From NCBI RefSeq assembly GCF_002374315.1, contig NZ_NWUX01000009.1, positions 1 through 64,000 on the forward strand: 64,000 nucleotides of DNA, given 5' to 3'. Made by a program: the position numbers and the translations under genes. This DNA is from Vreelandella nigrificans. GTDB lineage: Bacteria; Pseudomonadota; Gammaproteobacteria; Pseudomonadales; Halomonadaceae. The notes beneath the pieces were generated by a model, which saw only the letters and a list, made by a program, of their open reading frames with translations, ran no database searches and was not told the DNA's origin. How positions within the stretch are numbered: position 1 is the first letter of the stretch; the number at the start of each line of letters is the position of its first letter. This document shows, one piece after another, positions 7,540 through 16,537 of this stretch.

Positions 7540-9498
7540 TTACGCCTCCTCCGTGTGAGACAGCGTTTGCGGCTGAGCCTGCCTTAACTGCCGCCACGCC
7601 ATTATCAGTTCGGCATAGTTCTGGGCGACCCTCTCTACCAAGCCGACATCATCGATGCGCCCAGCCAGCCAATCGCGACTAGCGCTGGCAAATAGCGTGC
7701 GCCCAACGGTGAAGCCTTTACAGCAGGCATGATTGGCCGCTGCTTCAAAGCCGCGCTTCATATCGTCCATAGGGGCGTCTAGCCCGAGCAGCACGACCCC
7801 ACGGCAGTAGGTATCTTCCCGCTCAATGGTCTCGCCCACCGCATTCCAGGCTGCATCTGACATGGAGGGGAGTTTCCACCAATCCGGGCGAATGCCCAGG
7901 TTATAGAGCCGCTGAAGGCTGCGTGGCAAAGTGGTGTCGTCATTGGGCATGCTCGCCGGGGGAATGACTTCAATCAGCAGTTCCAGCCCATAAGCACAGG
8001 CCGCCTGATAGAGTTGGCGCAGCCGCTCCTCCTGCTCTAAACGCAGCGAGAATTCATCGTCGGGGTGGTAAAACACCAGACACTTAATGATCTGCTCTCT
8101 AGGCCAGTTGCGCAGGCAGGCACCTAAATCATCGCCATGCTGGAAACGCAGCGGGCGTGAGCCAGGAAGCTCCACCGGGCGACCAATCCACCAGCCTTTC
8201 CCACTGGCTTGATTGAGTGCGTCTTGACCCAGCACATCGTCTACCAGAATCGCGGGCGTGGTAATGCCGCCAAGTTTGGCACCCTCTTCGGCGGCGGCGA
8301 CCAGGAGTTTTTTAAGCTTAGGAAGGCGCTCACTATCGGCATACTCTTCGCGGGCCATATCGGTGAGCTGGCGGCGGTGGTCAAATGCCAGGCCCAACAC
8401 CTCAGGCCACTGATCAGGCACTCGGGTAGTGACCCGGTGCAGATGATTCAGGCGTTGATCGATATCCGGACGAGGTACCTCATCGCGGCGTTTCAGGTAA
8501 TCGAACAACTCGTCTTCGGTGGGCATCGCCGGGGCACAGCCGTGGCGGGAGACCACCAGTGCGCCACAGGCATTGGCGTAACCCGCGCTGGTTTGCCAGG
8601 GTTCATTGCGTAGCCAGCCACGTAACAACCCGCTCATAAATGCATCCCCAGCGCCCAGCACATTGAGCACCTCGACCTGCACGCCCTTAACTAAAATACC
8701 GTCTTCAATACGTTCAGGAATCGCGCCTTCAAACACCACACAGCCCATGGGCCCAAGCTTACATACCAGAGTGGCCTCGCTAACCTCACGTACCGCGCGC
8801 AGGGACGCTAAGGTGTCCGTACTGCCACCGGCAATATGAAACTCCTCTTCGGTGCCCACAATCAGGTCAAAATCCGCCAGCCAGCGCTGCAGGTCGGTGG
8901 TTACTTTGTCATCGGCGATAAAGCGGGTTTCACCATCGCCGGGATTGGTCAGCCCCCACAGTACGGGACGGTAGTCGATATCCAGCACCCGCTTCACGCC
9001 ATAATGGGCGGCGGCATCCAGTGCCTTGCGGCAGGCTCGGCGGGTGGTATCGGTAGAAAGATGCGTGCCGGTAATCGCCAGCGCCTTGGCCCGGGCGATA
9101 AATTCAGGGTCGATGGCCTCGGCATCAATGGCCATATCCGCACAGTCGCGACGGTAAAACAGCAGTGGGAAACTCTCGCGGTCTTTTAAGGCCAACAGCA
9201 CTAGGCCGGTGTGGCGCTCAGGGTCAGTTTGTAATGCGGATGTGTCCACGCCTACCCGTGCTAACTCCTCGCGCACAAAATTGCCCATCTGCTCGTCACC
9301 GACCCGCGAAAGCATGGCCGACTTCAAACCCAGCCGCGCGGTGCCATAAGCCACATTGCCTGAACTTCCACCGAGGTATTTAGCAAAGCTGGCGACATCT
9401 TCTAAGCGGCTGCCAATTTGCTCAGCGTAGAGGTCAACCGCCACGCGCCCCAGGCAGATCAGGTCGAGAGGCCGGTGTTGACTATTGTTATTCAGCAT
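7540..9498 (-). CDS. iolC: Bifunctional 5-dehydro-2-deoxygluconokinase / DUF2090 (putative aldolase)
   Basis: A 652-residue two-domain protein. Residues about 10-330 form a PfkB/ribokinase-like kinase (ICLGRVAVDLYAEQIG, KYLGGSSGNVAYG, and the late catalytic NVLGAGDAFMSGLLRGW) that phosphorylates 5-dehydro-2-deoxy-D-gluconate. Residues about 340-645 are a DUF2090 domain (LGLAFDHRRQLTDMA, LLIEVIPP, GVVLLGLDAP) related to class I aldolases. It is annotated in many proteobacteria as the DKGP aldolase half of a fused enzyme. No separate iolJ aldolase is present in the cluster, which supports that role, though it remains inference. I chose the ATG at 9496-9498 because it has GGGGAGA upstream and the domain begins right after it. 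An earlier in-frame start 19 codons upstream gives a stretch unlike the family. Confidence 0.92.
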   Translation of the reverse strand: MLNNNSQHRPLDLICLGRVAVDLYAEQIGSRLEDVASFAKYLGGSSGNVAYGTARLGLKSAMLSRVGDEQMGNFVREELARVGVDTSALQTDPERHTGLVLLALKDRESFPLLFYRRDCADMAIDAEAIDPEFIARAKALAITGTHLSTDTTRRACRKALDAAAHYGVKRVLDIDYRPVLWGLTNPGDGETRFIADDKVTTDLQRWLADFDLIVGTEEEFHIAGGSTDTLASLRAVREVSEATLVCKLGPMGCVVFEGAIPERIEDGILVKGVQVEVLNVLGAGDAFMSGLLRGWLRNEPWQTSAGYANACGALVVSRHGCAPAMPTEDELFDYLKRRDEVPRPDIDQRLNHLHRVTTRVPDQWPEVLGLAFDHRRQLTDMAREEYADSERLPKLKKLLVAAAEEGAKLGGITTPAILVDDVLGQDALNQASGKGWWIGRPVELPGSRPLRFQHGDDLGACLRNWPREQIIKCLVFYHPDDEFSLRLEQEERLRQLYQAACAYGLELLIEVIPPASMPNDDTTLPRSLQRLYNLGIRPDWWKLPSMSDAAWNAVGETIEREDTYCRGVVLLGLDAPMDDMKRGFEAAANHACCKGFTVGRTLFASASRDWLAGRIDDVGLVERVAQNYAELIMAWRQLRQAQPQTLSHTEEA

Positions 9499-9580
9499 AA
9501 ACGTCTCCCCCACGTCACTAATTCGTGGTATCGGACAAAAGATGACACTGGGCATAAAAGCATCTTGGGGTGGCTATCGA

Positions 9581-10381
9581 TTAAAAAGAGAAGGCAATAC
9601 GGAAGCGGTCGAGAGCCAGTTCGTCGTCGCCCGAGGCCCAGCCTTCCAGCCCTACGGTGCCGCGATAACCTATGTCGTTCAGCGCTTTGGCAATGGCCGG
9701 ATAGTTAATCTCGCCAGTCCCCGGTTCGCAGCGCCCAGGCACATCGGCCACCTGCACTTCACCAATGTAAGGCCCACAGCGGCGAATCAATTCGATCAAA
9801 TTACCTTCGCCAATTTGGGCGTGATAAACATCCAACATGATACGTAAGCTAGGCCTATTGACACTTTCCACCAGCGCTAGAACATCTTCCAGGCGGGCAA
9901 ACGGAACGCCGGGGTGGTCAACCTCGGTATTAAGGTTTTCAAGCACAAAGGTGACGCCGTGCTGCTCGCCAAGATCCGCCAGCCGATTGAGTGTGTCTCG
10001 GGCTTTTAACCACATCGCGCCGGTCATCTGCTGGCAAGGTTTCACGGGAAGACCTTCGCCATCCAACCCCGTGCCGTGCAGGTTAAGACGTAGAATACCC
10101 AGCCGTTTGGCCACCTCAATCGACTCTGCGGCGGTGCGTAGCAGTTCATCTGCCCCGGCGGCATCCGCCAGGGTGCCGGTGACATAGCCGGTCATGGATG
10201 AAAACGTCGCCCCGCTATTGGCCAGTGCGTCAATGTCGTGCTTAGTCCAGTCCCAGATTTCGACTTGAAAACCCAGTTCAGAAATACGCTTAATTCGTTC
10301 CAACACGGGTAAATCGCGGAACACCATTTCAGCGCAGACGGCCAGCGTAAACGGGGATGATGGAGTAGATTTGTTCATCAT
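9581..10381 (-). CDS. Sugar isomerase/epimerase-like TIM-barrel protein (hydroxypyruvate isomerase group)
   Basis: A 266-residue xylose-isomerase-like TIM-barrel protein. Likely metal or catalytic residues sit in LNLHGTGLDGEG, FVLENLNTEVDHPG (Glu), IMLDVYHAQIGEGNL (Asp and His) and VGLEGWASGDDE (late Glu). The pattern fits proteins annotated as hydroxypyruvate isomerase (Hyi), and more distantly IolI/IolH. The gene sits between the ABC transporter ATPase (6 bp upstream) and iolC (about 80 bp downstream) in the inositol operon. Interconversion of inosose isomers or another keto-sugar step is the reasonable inference. Two adjacent ATG codons (10379-10381 and 10376-10378) follow an AAGGAG; the second is better spaced. 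The exact reaction is unknown. Confidence 0.7.
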   Translation of the reverse strand: MMNKSTPSSPFTLAVCAEMVFRDLPVLERIKRISELGFQVEIWDWTKHDIDALANSGATFSSMTGYVTGTLADAAGADELLRTAAESIEVAKRLGILRLNLHGTGLDGEGLPVKPCQQMTGAMWLKARDTLNRLADLGEQHGVTFVLENLNTEVDHPGVPFARLEDVLALVESVNRPSLRIMLDVYHAQIGEGNLIELIRRCGPYIGEVQVADVPGRCEPGTGEINYPAIAKALNDIGYRGTVGLEGWASGDDELALDRFRIAFSF

Positions 10382-10387
10382 GGCTCC

Positions 10388-11278
10388 TTAATAGCCGCTC
10401 GCCGTTCGCGGTGAAGGGGGTTCAGTGCTGCTTGTTTCATTCGAAGGTTGAGTGTCTTGTTCGGCTAAGCTGGCCTTCTTGGCTTTATCGCCACGCTGGA
10501 ATTCCGCAAGCTCCGCATCCAGGCTTTCAAGCTCAGCACCACCCGCCATCATATTGAGCACTTCTTCGCGGCTGACTTCTTCTTTGCGGAAGGAGCCCAA
10601 ACTACCGCCGCGTGACAATAGGGTGAACGCATCAGCCACTGGGTAAGCATGGTGGACATTGTGGGTAATAAAGATAACCGCAAGGCCATCGGCGCGGGCT
10701 TTAGCGATGTAGCGCAGTACGACGGAGGCCTGTTTGACCCCAAGCGCTGACGTAGGCTCATCAAGAATCAGCACCTTGGCACCAAAATAGACGGCACGAG
10801 CAATCGCCACACACTGGCGCTCCCCGCCAGAAAGCGTACCCACCGGCTGGCTTGGGTCCCGCACATCGATACCGATTTTAGCCATTTCCTCTTTGGCAAC
10901 CCGGTCGGCATATTTCCAATCAATCCGCTTTAAAGGCCCCCAGCCTACCGTCGGCTCGCGACCCATAAAAAAGTTACGGGTAATCGACATCAACGGCACC
11001 ATTGCCAGATCCTGGAAAACCGTTGCGATACCGGCGTCTAGTGCATAAGCCGGGGACTTGAAACGAGCGGGCTTGCCATCCAAAAGCATTTCGCCGAGGG
11101 TAGGTTGGTGAACACCAGAAAGGGTTTTGATGAGCGTCGACTTGCCTGCGCCGTTATCGCCAAGCAGACACATCACTTCGCCGGAATAGACCTGCATTGA
11201 GATATCACTTAAGGCGATCACGCTGCCGAAGTGCTTGCTGACACTGCGCATTTCAATCATTGGCGTACGTGTGGTCAT
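10388..11278 (-). CDS. Sugar (inositol) ABC transporter ATP-binding protein
   Basis: A 296-residue ABC ATPase with a single nucleotide-binding domain. Walker A is GDNGAGKST near residue 40, the Q-loop lies in [12 protein letters not shown], the signature is [14 protein letters not shown], Walker B is [12 protein letters not shown], and the switch histidine is in [10 protein letters not shown]. Many monosaccharide systems use a tandem two-domain ATPase. The single-domain form resembles the FrcA/inositol-type group and would act as a homodimer. The last 50 or so residues are charged, low in complexity and lie outside the domain. The gene lies between the permease and the TIM-barrel gene, with 1 and 6 bp gaps. 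Myo-inositol as substrate is inferred from position. Confidence 0.88.
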   Translation of the reverse strand: MTTRTPMIEMRSVSKHFGSVIALSDISMQVYSGEVMCLLGDNGAGKSTLIKTLSGVHQPTLGEMLLDGKPARFKSPAYALDAGIATVFQDLAMVPLMSITRNFFMGREPTVGWGPLKRIDWKYADRVAKEEMAKIGIDVRDPSQPVGTLSGGERQCVAIARAVYFGAKVLILDEPTSALGVKQASVVLRYIAKARADGLAVIFITHNVHHAYPVADAFTLLSRGGSLGSFRKEEVSREEVLNMMAGGAELESLDAELAEFQRGDKAKKASLAEQDTQPSNETSSTEPPSPRTASGY

Positions 11279-11279
11279 G

Positions 11280-12410
11280 TTATTTGGCCTCCATCGCCTT
11301 CTTGCGCATGTAATTGTTGAATAGCACGGCCACCAGCAACATCACGCCCAGGAAGACCTGGAACCAGTCGGTGTTAACGCCGGTATAGAAGATACCCATT
11401 TGCACCATGCCGAAGATCAAGGCGCCCAGGGCTGCGCCGATGGCGGAGCCATAGCCCCCTGTTAGTAAAGCGCCACCAATCACCACCGCAATAATGGCTT
11501 CCAGCTCTTTTAACATGCCGCGAATGGTATCTGCCGAGCCAGTATCCATTACCTGGATGCAGGCAAAAATGGTGGCGGAGAAGGCTGTGAACATAAACAG
11601 TGAGATCTTGACGCGATGGACAGGCACACCTGAGTTGCGCGCCGCATTGGCATCACCACCGCTGGCGAAGATCCAATTGCCGTAAGGCGTGCACAGCAGC
11701 ACCCAGGTCGCCAAGGCGGTTAAACCCAACCACCAGACGATAGAGACCGGAATACCCGAAACCACGGGGTTGCCCGCAAAGTTGGTCGCCATCCAGCCAT
11801 TGGCTGCCATCCAGGTAAACAGGCCTGTGGCCACCTCACCGGAAAATAGCGCCGCGAACCAGTCACCGGGAATATGCGCCTGAACGCCACCCACTTGAGT
11901 TCTACCCGTTAACAATCGGCTAATACCAATCGCCAGGCCACGCAGAATAAACAGAAATCCCAAGGTAACAATAAATGATGGCAACCCCGTTTTATTGACC
12001 AGATTACCGTTAATCCAGCCCACCAGGGCTGCACAGGAGAAGGCTAGCAGAATAGCGGCCCACAGTGGCCAGCCATACTCCACTGCTGGGATAGCGATCA
12101 GGATGCCGGCCAAGCCGATCATTGAACCAATCGACAAATCAAACTCACCGCCGATCATCAGTAAAGCAGCCGCCGTGGCGATAATGCCAAGCTGAGCGGC
12201 AACTTCGAGGAAATTAATAATACCCGCTGGGGTAAACATCCCAGTGCCGCTGGAAGCGACTATAAAGAAAGAAAGCACCAACACCGCACCTGCCAGCGCC
12301 CCCAGCTCAGGGCGATTCAGTGCTCTCTTCCAGAGAGAAACTCTCTGGATACGCTCATCTTGAGGAGCTGTTGCTGGCGTAACCGGTTGTTTCGATTCAG
12401 TGGAACTCAT
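11280..12410 (-). CDS. Sugar (inositol) ABC transporter permease
   Basis: A 376-residue inner-membrane permease of the BPD_transp_2 (RbsC-like) family. A cytoplasmic N-terminal stretch of about 40 polar residues is followed by 8-10 hydrophobic segments. The family's conserved periplasm-to-cytoplasm elements are visible in [49 protein letters not shown] and the late [16 protein letters not shown] chose the ATG at 12408-12410, preceded by GGGAG, over an upstream TTG. The stop is 1 bp before the ATPase start. With the downstream ATPase and the upstream binding protein it forms a complete importer. The substrate is most likely myo-inositol. Confidence 0.9.
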   Translation of the reverse strand: MSSTESKQPVTPATAPQDERIQRVSLWKRALNRPELGALAGAVLVLSFFIVASSGTGMFTPAGIINFLEVAAQLGIIATAAALLMIGGEFDLSIGSMIGLAGILIAIPAVEYGWPLWAAILLAFSCAALVGWINGNLVNKTGLPSFIVTLGFLFILRGLAIGISRLLTGRTQVGGVQAHIPGDWFAALFSGEVATGLFTWMAANGWMATNFAGNPVVSGIPVSIVWWLGLTALATWVLLCTPYGNWIFASGGDANAARNSGVPVHRVKISLFMFTAFSATIFACIQVMDTGSADTIRGMLKELEAIIAVVIGGALLTGGYGSAIGAALGALIFGMVQMGIFYTGVNTDWFQVFLGVMLLVAVLFNNYMRKKAMEAK

Positions 12411-12463
12411 GGCGATCGACTCCCAAGGCTCGACGCTGCCGAGCCTTTTCAATTAGGTAGTTA

Positions 12464-13420
12464 TCAACGGATGCCCTGGCTACTCAGCTCAATGACCTGG
12501 GAAGCGTTTTCTTGAGTGACAAACCCTGGGCCGGTGGCAACATCCCCTGCGGGTAGCAGACCGTTCTTAACGAACTGATCTAGAAACATAACGGGCAAGT
12601 AACCCTGCATGTACTGCTGCTGGTCGATCGCAAAATCCAATTCACCCGCATTAAGGGCTTCCAAAATGCCTGGTGAGAGATCAAAGGTACCCAGAGTGAA
12701 CATATCGGTAGCACCTTGCTCACGCATGGCACGAATCATCGGATCAGCGGCCAATGCACCCAAGGTCAATACACCGCGCACATCACTGTTCTGATTCAAG
12801 TACGCCACAATGGCATTGCGGATGGCGGTGGGGTCATAAGTCGTCGCCAATTGCTCAGCGTTTCCATTGAATCCATCCACAAAGCCATCACAGCGCTGAT
12901 CGAGCCCCTGATTGCCTTGCTCATGATTAATGCAGACGCCTTTCTCAACGCCCATTTCCTGCATGCGTTCAGCGGCCTGTCTACCCGCTTCGTACTCACT
13001 CTGCCCAACGTGCAGCCGGGCACCATAATTTCGCGCTACGTCACCACCGGAGTTAATGGTGATAACGGGGATGCCGTTGTCGACCGCGTTTTGAACAACG
13101 CCACCCAACGCGTTTTCATCGGTAAATGACAGAATCAAGCCATCCGGGTTAGATGCCACCGCGGCCTGCACAAGTTGCTGCATCATGGCCATATCAAATG
13201 TAGAAGGCGCGCGATACTCCAAGCGCGCCCCCACTAATTCGGCAGCGGCTTCAGCGCCATTTTTAACTACCGACCAGAAAGGGTCTGAGGGAACGCCATG
13301 GGTCACCATAACGAAGCGACTTTCTCTTTGTACCGGTTCTTGTGCTTGAACCTGCGCGGCACCTGCTACTAGCGTTGTGGCGGTGATAGAGGCAAGAAGC
13401 CAGCGGGTAAGACGTGCCAT
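12464..13420 (-). CDS. Sugar (inositol) ABC transporter periplasmic binding protein
   Basis: A 318-residue periplasmic binding protein of the RbsB/Peripla_BP_4 family. A signal peptide (MARLTRWLLASITATTLVAGA) with likely cleavage after AAQVQA is followed by the two-lobed sugar-binding fold. Motifs include VTHGVPSDPFWSVVKNGAEAAA near the N-terminus, GLILSFTDENALGG, PVITINSGGD and GTFDLSPGILEAL. It is the first gene of the minus-strand inositol operon, 53 bp ahead of the permease. Its promoter region (13421-13692) is shared with divergent iolR and contains an IolR-type operator. Ligand identity is inferred from the operon. Confidence 0.9.
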   Translation of the reverse strand: MARLTRWLLASITATTLVAGAAQVQAQEPVQRESRFVMVTHGVPSDPFWSVVKNGAEAAAELVGARLEYRAPSTFDMAMMQQLVQAAVASNPDGLILSFTDENALGGVVQNAVDNGIPVITINSGGDVARNYGARLHVGQSEYEAGRQAAERMQEMGVEKGVCINHEQGNQGLDQRCDGFVDGFNGNAEQLATTYDPTAIRNAIVAYLNQNSDVRGVLTLGALAADPMIRAMREQGATDMFTLGTFDLSPGILEALNAGELDFAIDQQQYMQGYLPVMFLDQFVKNGLLPAGDVATGPGFVTQENASQVIELSSQGIR

Positions 13421-13546
13421 AGGTAAATTCCTCTTCGTATTATCATTATTTATTTGTGATGCAGCATTGAATGCTGCTGGCGCTATGAAATATAGATTCT
13501 AAAAAGCAAAACTAGCAAATTATTTATTCTATACTTTGGTATAAAT

Positions 13547-13560
13547 GGAATATTTATTCC
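13547..13560. promoter_or_regulatory. Candidate IolR operator (GGAA-N6-TTCC)
   Basis: GGAATATTTATTCC is a perfect 14-bp palindrome in the 272-bp gap between the divergent inositol ABC operon and iolR. It fits the GGAA-N6-TTCC consensus described for the RpiR-type repressor IolR of Sinorhizobium. It lies 127 bp upstream of the binding-protein ATG and 133 bp upstream of the iolR ATG, in an AT-rich stretch that also holds a small TATAC/GTATA repeat. It could control both directions. No second copy was noticed in the other promoter gaps of the cluster. Confidence 0.7.
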
Positions 13561-13692
13561 AATCAACTAGACTGCAAAGCAAGCCACCACTTTGCTTATT
13601 TTTACGGCAGCCCAGTTTTACAACAGCCCAGCTTTTCATAAGCCTGATGCCTATAAGACGAGTGGTACACGCGTTAACGCTAAGGAATTTGT

Positions 13693-14529
13693 ATGCCGCA
13701 GCCGCCACAAAGCTACCGCGAGCTAGAAATGCTGATCACCGCCGAGTACGCCACGCTAAGCAAACGGCTACAGCAAACCGCGCGCTTTATGCTCGACCAT
13801 CCGCAGGAAGTAGCACTGGCCACCGTGGCCAAAATCGCCGAGCAGGCGGATGTCACGCCATCCACCCTAATTCGCTTGGCCAACAGTTTGGGCTTTAAGG
13901 GCTTTTCCGAAATGCAGCAGCTGTTTCGCAGCCGCCTAGTCGATGAGCTGCCTAACTACACCGAGCGGATTCGCGCGGTACGCAGCGCCACCGGGGAAAC
14001 CCCGGATAGCACTCAGTTGCTGTGGGAGTTTGCTGATGCCAACCGCGCTGTTCTGGAGCAGCTACCCAGCCGCATTGACCCAGCCAGCCTTGAGAAAGCA
14101 TTGGATATCTTTGAGCAGGCCCATGCCATCCATGTGATGGGCGCGCGGCGCAGCTTTGTCGTAGCAAGCTATATGACCTACGCCCTAGCTCACGTGGATA
14201 AACCCGCTTTACTGGTCAGTGGTTTGGGCGGCATGTATGGCGAGCAATTGCGCGCTATGAGCCAACACGATGCGCTGTTAACGATCAGTTTTTCGCCCTA
14301 TGCCGAAGAGAGCCAACAAGCCTGTGCAGATGCCCATCAACGCGGCCTGCCTATTGTGGTGATCACAGATTCACTGCTTAGCCCCCTCGCCCACTTCGCC
14401 GATGTTGTCTTTGTGGTAAATGAAGCCGAGGTAAAAAGTTTTCGAGGCTTAACCGCCTCACTTTGCCTAACCCAAGCCCTGGCGATTGGCCTTGGAGTAC
14501 GCCAAGACAAGCGCCGCCAAAAACAATAA
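13693..14529 (+). CDS. iolR: RpiR-family regulator of inositol catabolism
   Basis: A 278-residue RpiR-type transcription factor. An N-terminal helix-turn-helix lies at about residues 10-80 (KRLQQTARFMLDHP, then VTPSTLIRLANSLGFKGF). A C-terminal SIS sugar-isomerase domain lies at about 115-265 (AIHVMGARRSFVVASYMTYAL, LTISFSPYAEE) and would bind a phosphorylated inositol intermediate. It is the first gene of the plus-strand unit iolR-iolG-iolB and divergent from the ABC/iol operon. The 14-bp palindrome between them fits the known IolR site. The ATG at 13693 has AAGGA upstream. The iolG ribosome-binding site begins at the end of this gene, so the two are co-transcribed. Repression relieved by an intermediate is the expected mode, by analogy. 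Confidence 0.92.
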   Translation: MPQPPQSYRELEMLITAEYATLSKRLQQTARFMLDHPQEVALATVAKIAEQADVTPSTLIRLANSLGFKGFSEMQQLFRSRLVDELPNYTERIRAVRSATGETPDSTQLLWEFADANRAVLEQLPSRIDPASLEKALDIFEQAHAIHVMGARRSFVVASYMTYALAHVDKPALLVSGLGGMYGEQLRAMSQHDALLTISFSPYAEESQQACADAHQRGLPIVVITDSLLSPLAHFADVVFVVNEAEVKSFRGLTASLCLTQALAIGLGVRQDKRRQKQ

Positions 14530-14542
14530 GAGGAGAATGCAT

Positions 14543-15538
14543 ATGAAACTCGCGCTAATCGGCGCTGGACGCATCGGCAAGGTGCATGCCCAGGCCATTT
14601 ATTCACACCCGGACGTGACCCTGGCCGCCGTGGCCGATTTTCATCAGCCTGCCGCAGAGGCGCTGGCCGAGCAGTACGCCAGCCGAGCGGCCTCGGTGGA
14701 TGAAATCTTCGCAGATAATGATATTGACGCGGTGCTGATTGCTTCAAGCACGCCCACTCACGCGGAGTATCTAGAAAGGGCTGCCCGCGCGGGCAAGGCA
14801 ATACTCTGCGAAAAGCCCATCGCCCTGGATTTAGCCCGCACTCGCGACGCCCTTCAAGTGCTTAGCGAACACCCGGTCACCTGCGCGTTAGGCTTTAACC
14901 GCCGCCACGATCCTCAGTTTTCGGCACTGAAAAAAGCGATTACCGAAGGGCGTATTGGCGCACTTGAAACGCTGACGATTATCAGCCGCGACCCCTCTCC
15001 CCCGCCTGCCGAGTACGTGGCTGAGTCGGGCGGTCTGTTCCGCGACATGATGATTCATGATCTTGATATGGCTCGCTGGCTACTCGATGAACCCATCGAA
15101 AGTATCTTTGCCGTCGGCAGTAGCATCATCGACCCAGCGATCGGCGAAGCGGGAGACATGGATACCGCCATGGTCACCCTTACCACGGCCAGCGGAAAGC
15201 TTTGCCAAATCAGCAACTCACGACGCGCCTGCTACGGCTACGATCAGCGTATTGAAGCCTTTGGCAGCCTAGGCATGCTGCAAGCCCAAAACGAGAGCGA
15301 CACCCGACTGCGCTTCACCGGTGAAGCAGGCCAAGTGGAAGACAAGCCCAAGTGGTTCTTCCTGGAGCGCTACGCCCAAGCCTATCAACTTGAAATTGGC
15401 GACTTTGTCGCAGCATGGAAAGAGAAACGTGCGCCACTTGCAGGTGCCCAAGATGGCCTAGAGGCATTGCGTTTAGCCGATGCAGCGGAGCGTTCGCTGC
15501 GTGAAGGTCGCAAGATTCTGCTCGACGCCTCGCTCTAA
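14543..15538 (+). CDS. iolG: Inositol 2-dehydrogenase
   Basis: A 331-residue Gfo/Idh/MocA-family enzyme that oxidises myo-inositol to 2-keto-myo-inositol with NAD+, the entry step of the pathway. The Rossmann motif is ALIGAGRIGKVHAQ (residues 4-17). The conserved active-site lysine is in CEKPIALDL, and the substrate-domain motif is GGLFRDMMIHDLDMARWLL, with the Asp-x-x-x-His pattern typical of IolG. The ATG at 14543 follows AGGAG by 7 bases and lies 13 bp after iolR; nearby upstream in-frame starts are less well placed. It is followed by an 86-bp gap with two short inverted repeats (15552-15565 and 15584-15604), then iolB. Confidence 0.92.
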   Translation: MKLALIGAGRIGKVHAQAIYSHPDVTLAAVADFHQPAAEALAEQYASRAASVDEIFADNDIDAVLIASSTPTHAEYLERAARAGKAILCEKPIALDLARTRDALQVLSEHPVTCALGFNRRHDPQFSALKKAITEGRIGALETLTIISRDPSPPPAEYVAESGGLFRDMMIHDLDMARWLLDEPIESIFAVGSSIIDPAIGEAGDMDTAMVTLTTASGKLCQISNSRRACYGYDQRIEAFGSLGMLQAQNESDTRLRFTGEAGQVEDKPKWFFLERYAQAYQLEIGDFVAAWKEKRAPLAGAQDGLEALRLADAAERSLREGRKILLDASL

Positions 15539-15551
15539 TTAGACGCAAACG

Positions 15552-15604
15552 GGTCTGTGGAGACCTTTCATATCGTAAACGGCTAGCTGCCAACAGAGCA
15601 GCTA
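15552..15604. repeat. Two short inverted repeats in the iolG-iolB gap
   Basis: The 86-bp spacer between iolG and iolB contains GGTCT-GTGG-AGACC (15552-15565) and TAGCTG...CAGCTA (15584-15604). Both are perfect small stems with no U-tract. They may slow decay of, or adjust translation from, the iolR-iolG-iolB transcript; no other function can be read from them. Confidence 0.4.
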
Positions 15605-15624
15605 ACCATCAGAAGGAGCGATGT

Positions 15625-16428
15625 ATGGCTTCCCTACTGGTACGCCCCACTGAACCAGACGCCCAAGGCACCGTGATTGACGTTACCCCTGAATCGGCTG
15701 GCTGGACGCACGTTGGCTTTCGGGTGCATAAACTCGCCAAGGGCCAGCGCCTGGAGGCCAGCAGCGATGATCAGGAAGTCTGCTTAGTGCTGCTCACCGG
15801 TCGCGCCACGGTAACTTGCGGCGAGCACCGCTTTGAGGATATTGGCCAACGTATGGATATCTTTGAACAGATTCCACCCTATGCGGTTTACCTACCTGAC
15901 CATGTTAGCTACGCGGTGGAAGCGACAACGGATTTAGAGCTAGCGGTGTGCGCCGCCCCAGGGCATGGCAATCACGCCCCAAGGCTGATCGCCCCTGACA
16001 ACATCAAAAAGAGCACCCGTGGCCAGGGAACCAATACCCGCCACGTTCACGATATTCTGCCGGAAACCGAGCCCGCCGATAGTCTACTAGTGGTCGAAGT
16101 ATTCACACCCGCGGGCAACTGGTCGAGCTATCCGCCCCATAAACACGATGTGGATAACTTACCCCACGAATCATTTCTGGAAGAGACCTACTACCACCGC
16201 ATTAACCCTGAGCAAGGGTTTGCCTTTCAGCGCGTTTACACCGATGACCGCAGCCTAGATGAAACCATGGCAGTGGAAAACGGCTGCTGCGTGCTGGTGC
16301 CTAAAGGCTACCACCCTGTAGGCGCCTCCCATGGCTACTCGCTCTACTACTTAAATGTGATGGCAGGCCCCAAGCGAGCGTGGAAATTCCATAACGATCC
16401 CGACCATGAATGGCTGATGAACGCTTGA
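15625..16428 (+). CDS. iolB: 5-Deoxy-glucuronate isomerase
   Basis: A 267-residue bicupin enzyme that isomerises 5-deoxy-D-glucuronate to 5-dehydro-2-deoxy-D-gluconate, linking IolD and IolC. The IolB signature is clear in the second cupin: SSYPPHKHDVDN, HESFLEETYYHRINPEQGFAFQRVYTDD and VLVPKGYHPVGASHGYSLYYLNVMAG, which include the metal-binding histidines and glutamate. The last block, AWKFHNDPDHEW, is also typical. The ATG at 15625 has an AAGGAG element upstream. It is the last gene of the iolR-iolG-iolB unit and is closed by a strong intrinsic terminator at 16478-16501. Confidence 0.95.
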   Translation: MASLLVRPTEPDAQGTVIDVTPESAGWTHVGFRVHKLAKGQRLEASSDDQEVCLVLLTGRATVTCGEHRFEDIGQRMDIFEQIPPYAVYLPDHVSYAVEATTDLELAVCAAPGHGNHAPRLIAPDNIKKSTRGQGTNTRHVHDILPETEPADSLLVVEVFTPAGNWSSYPPHKHDVDNLPHESFLEETYYHRINPEQGFAFQRVYTDDRSLDETMAVENGCCVLVPKGYHPVGASHGYSLYYLNVMAGPKRAWKFHNDPDHEWLMNA

Positions 16429-16477
16429 ACAGCTGCCTATTTTGCCTGTAAGGCTTTGCCTAGTGCTATGCTGTTGT

Positions 16478-16501
16478 GCCCCGCACCCGCGGGGCTTTTT
16501 T
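16478..16501 (+). terminator. Intrinsic terminator after iolB
   Basis: A perfect 7-bp GC-rich stem, GCCCCGC / GCGGGGC, with the 4-base loop ACCC is followed directly by six T residues, 50 bases after the iolB stop. It separates the inositol unit from the TauE/SafE gene, and it shows that the longer reading frame beginning at 16442 is not the true start of that gene. Confidence 0.92.
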
Positions 16502-16537
16502 ATGTATGGCTTTTATTACAGACTAATGAGGCCCCTC

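Noticed and set aside
16442-16537. Longer N-terminus for the TauE/SafE gene
   Set aside because: It would translate through the iolB terminator; the first helix starts after ATG 16538.
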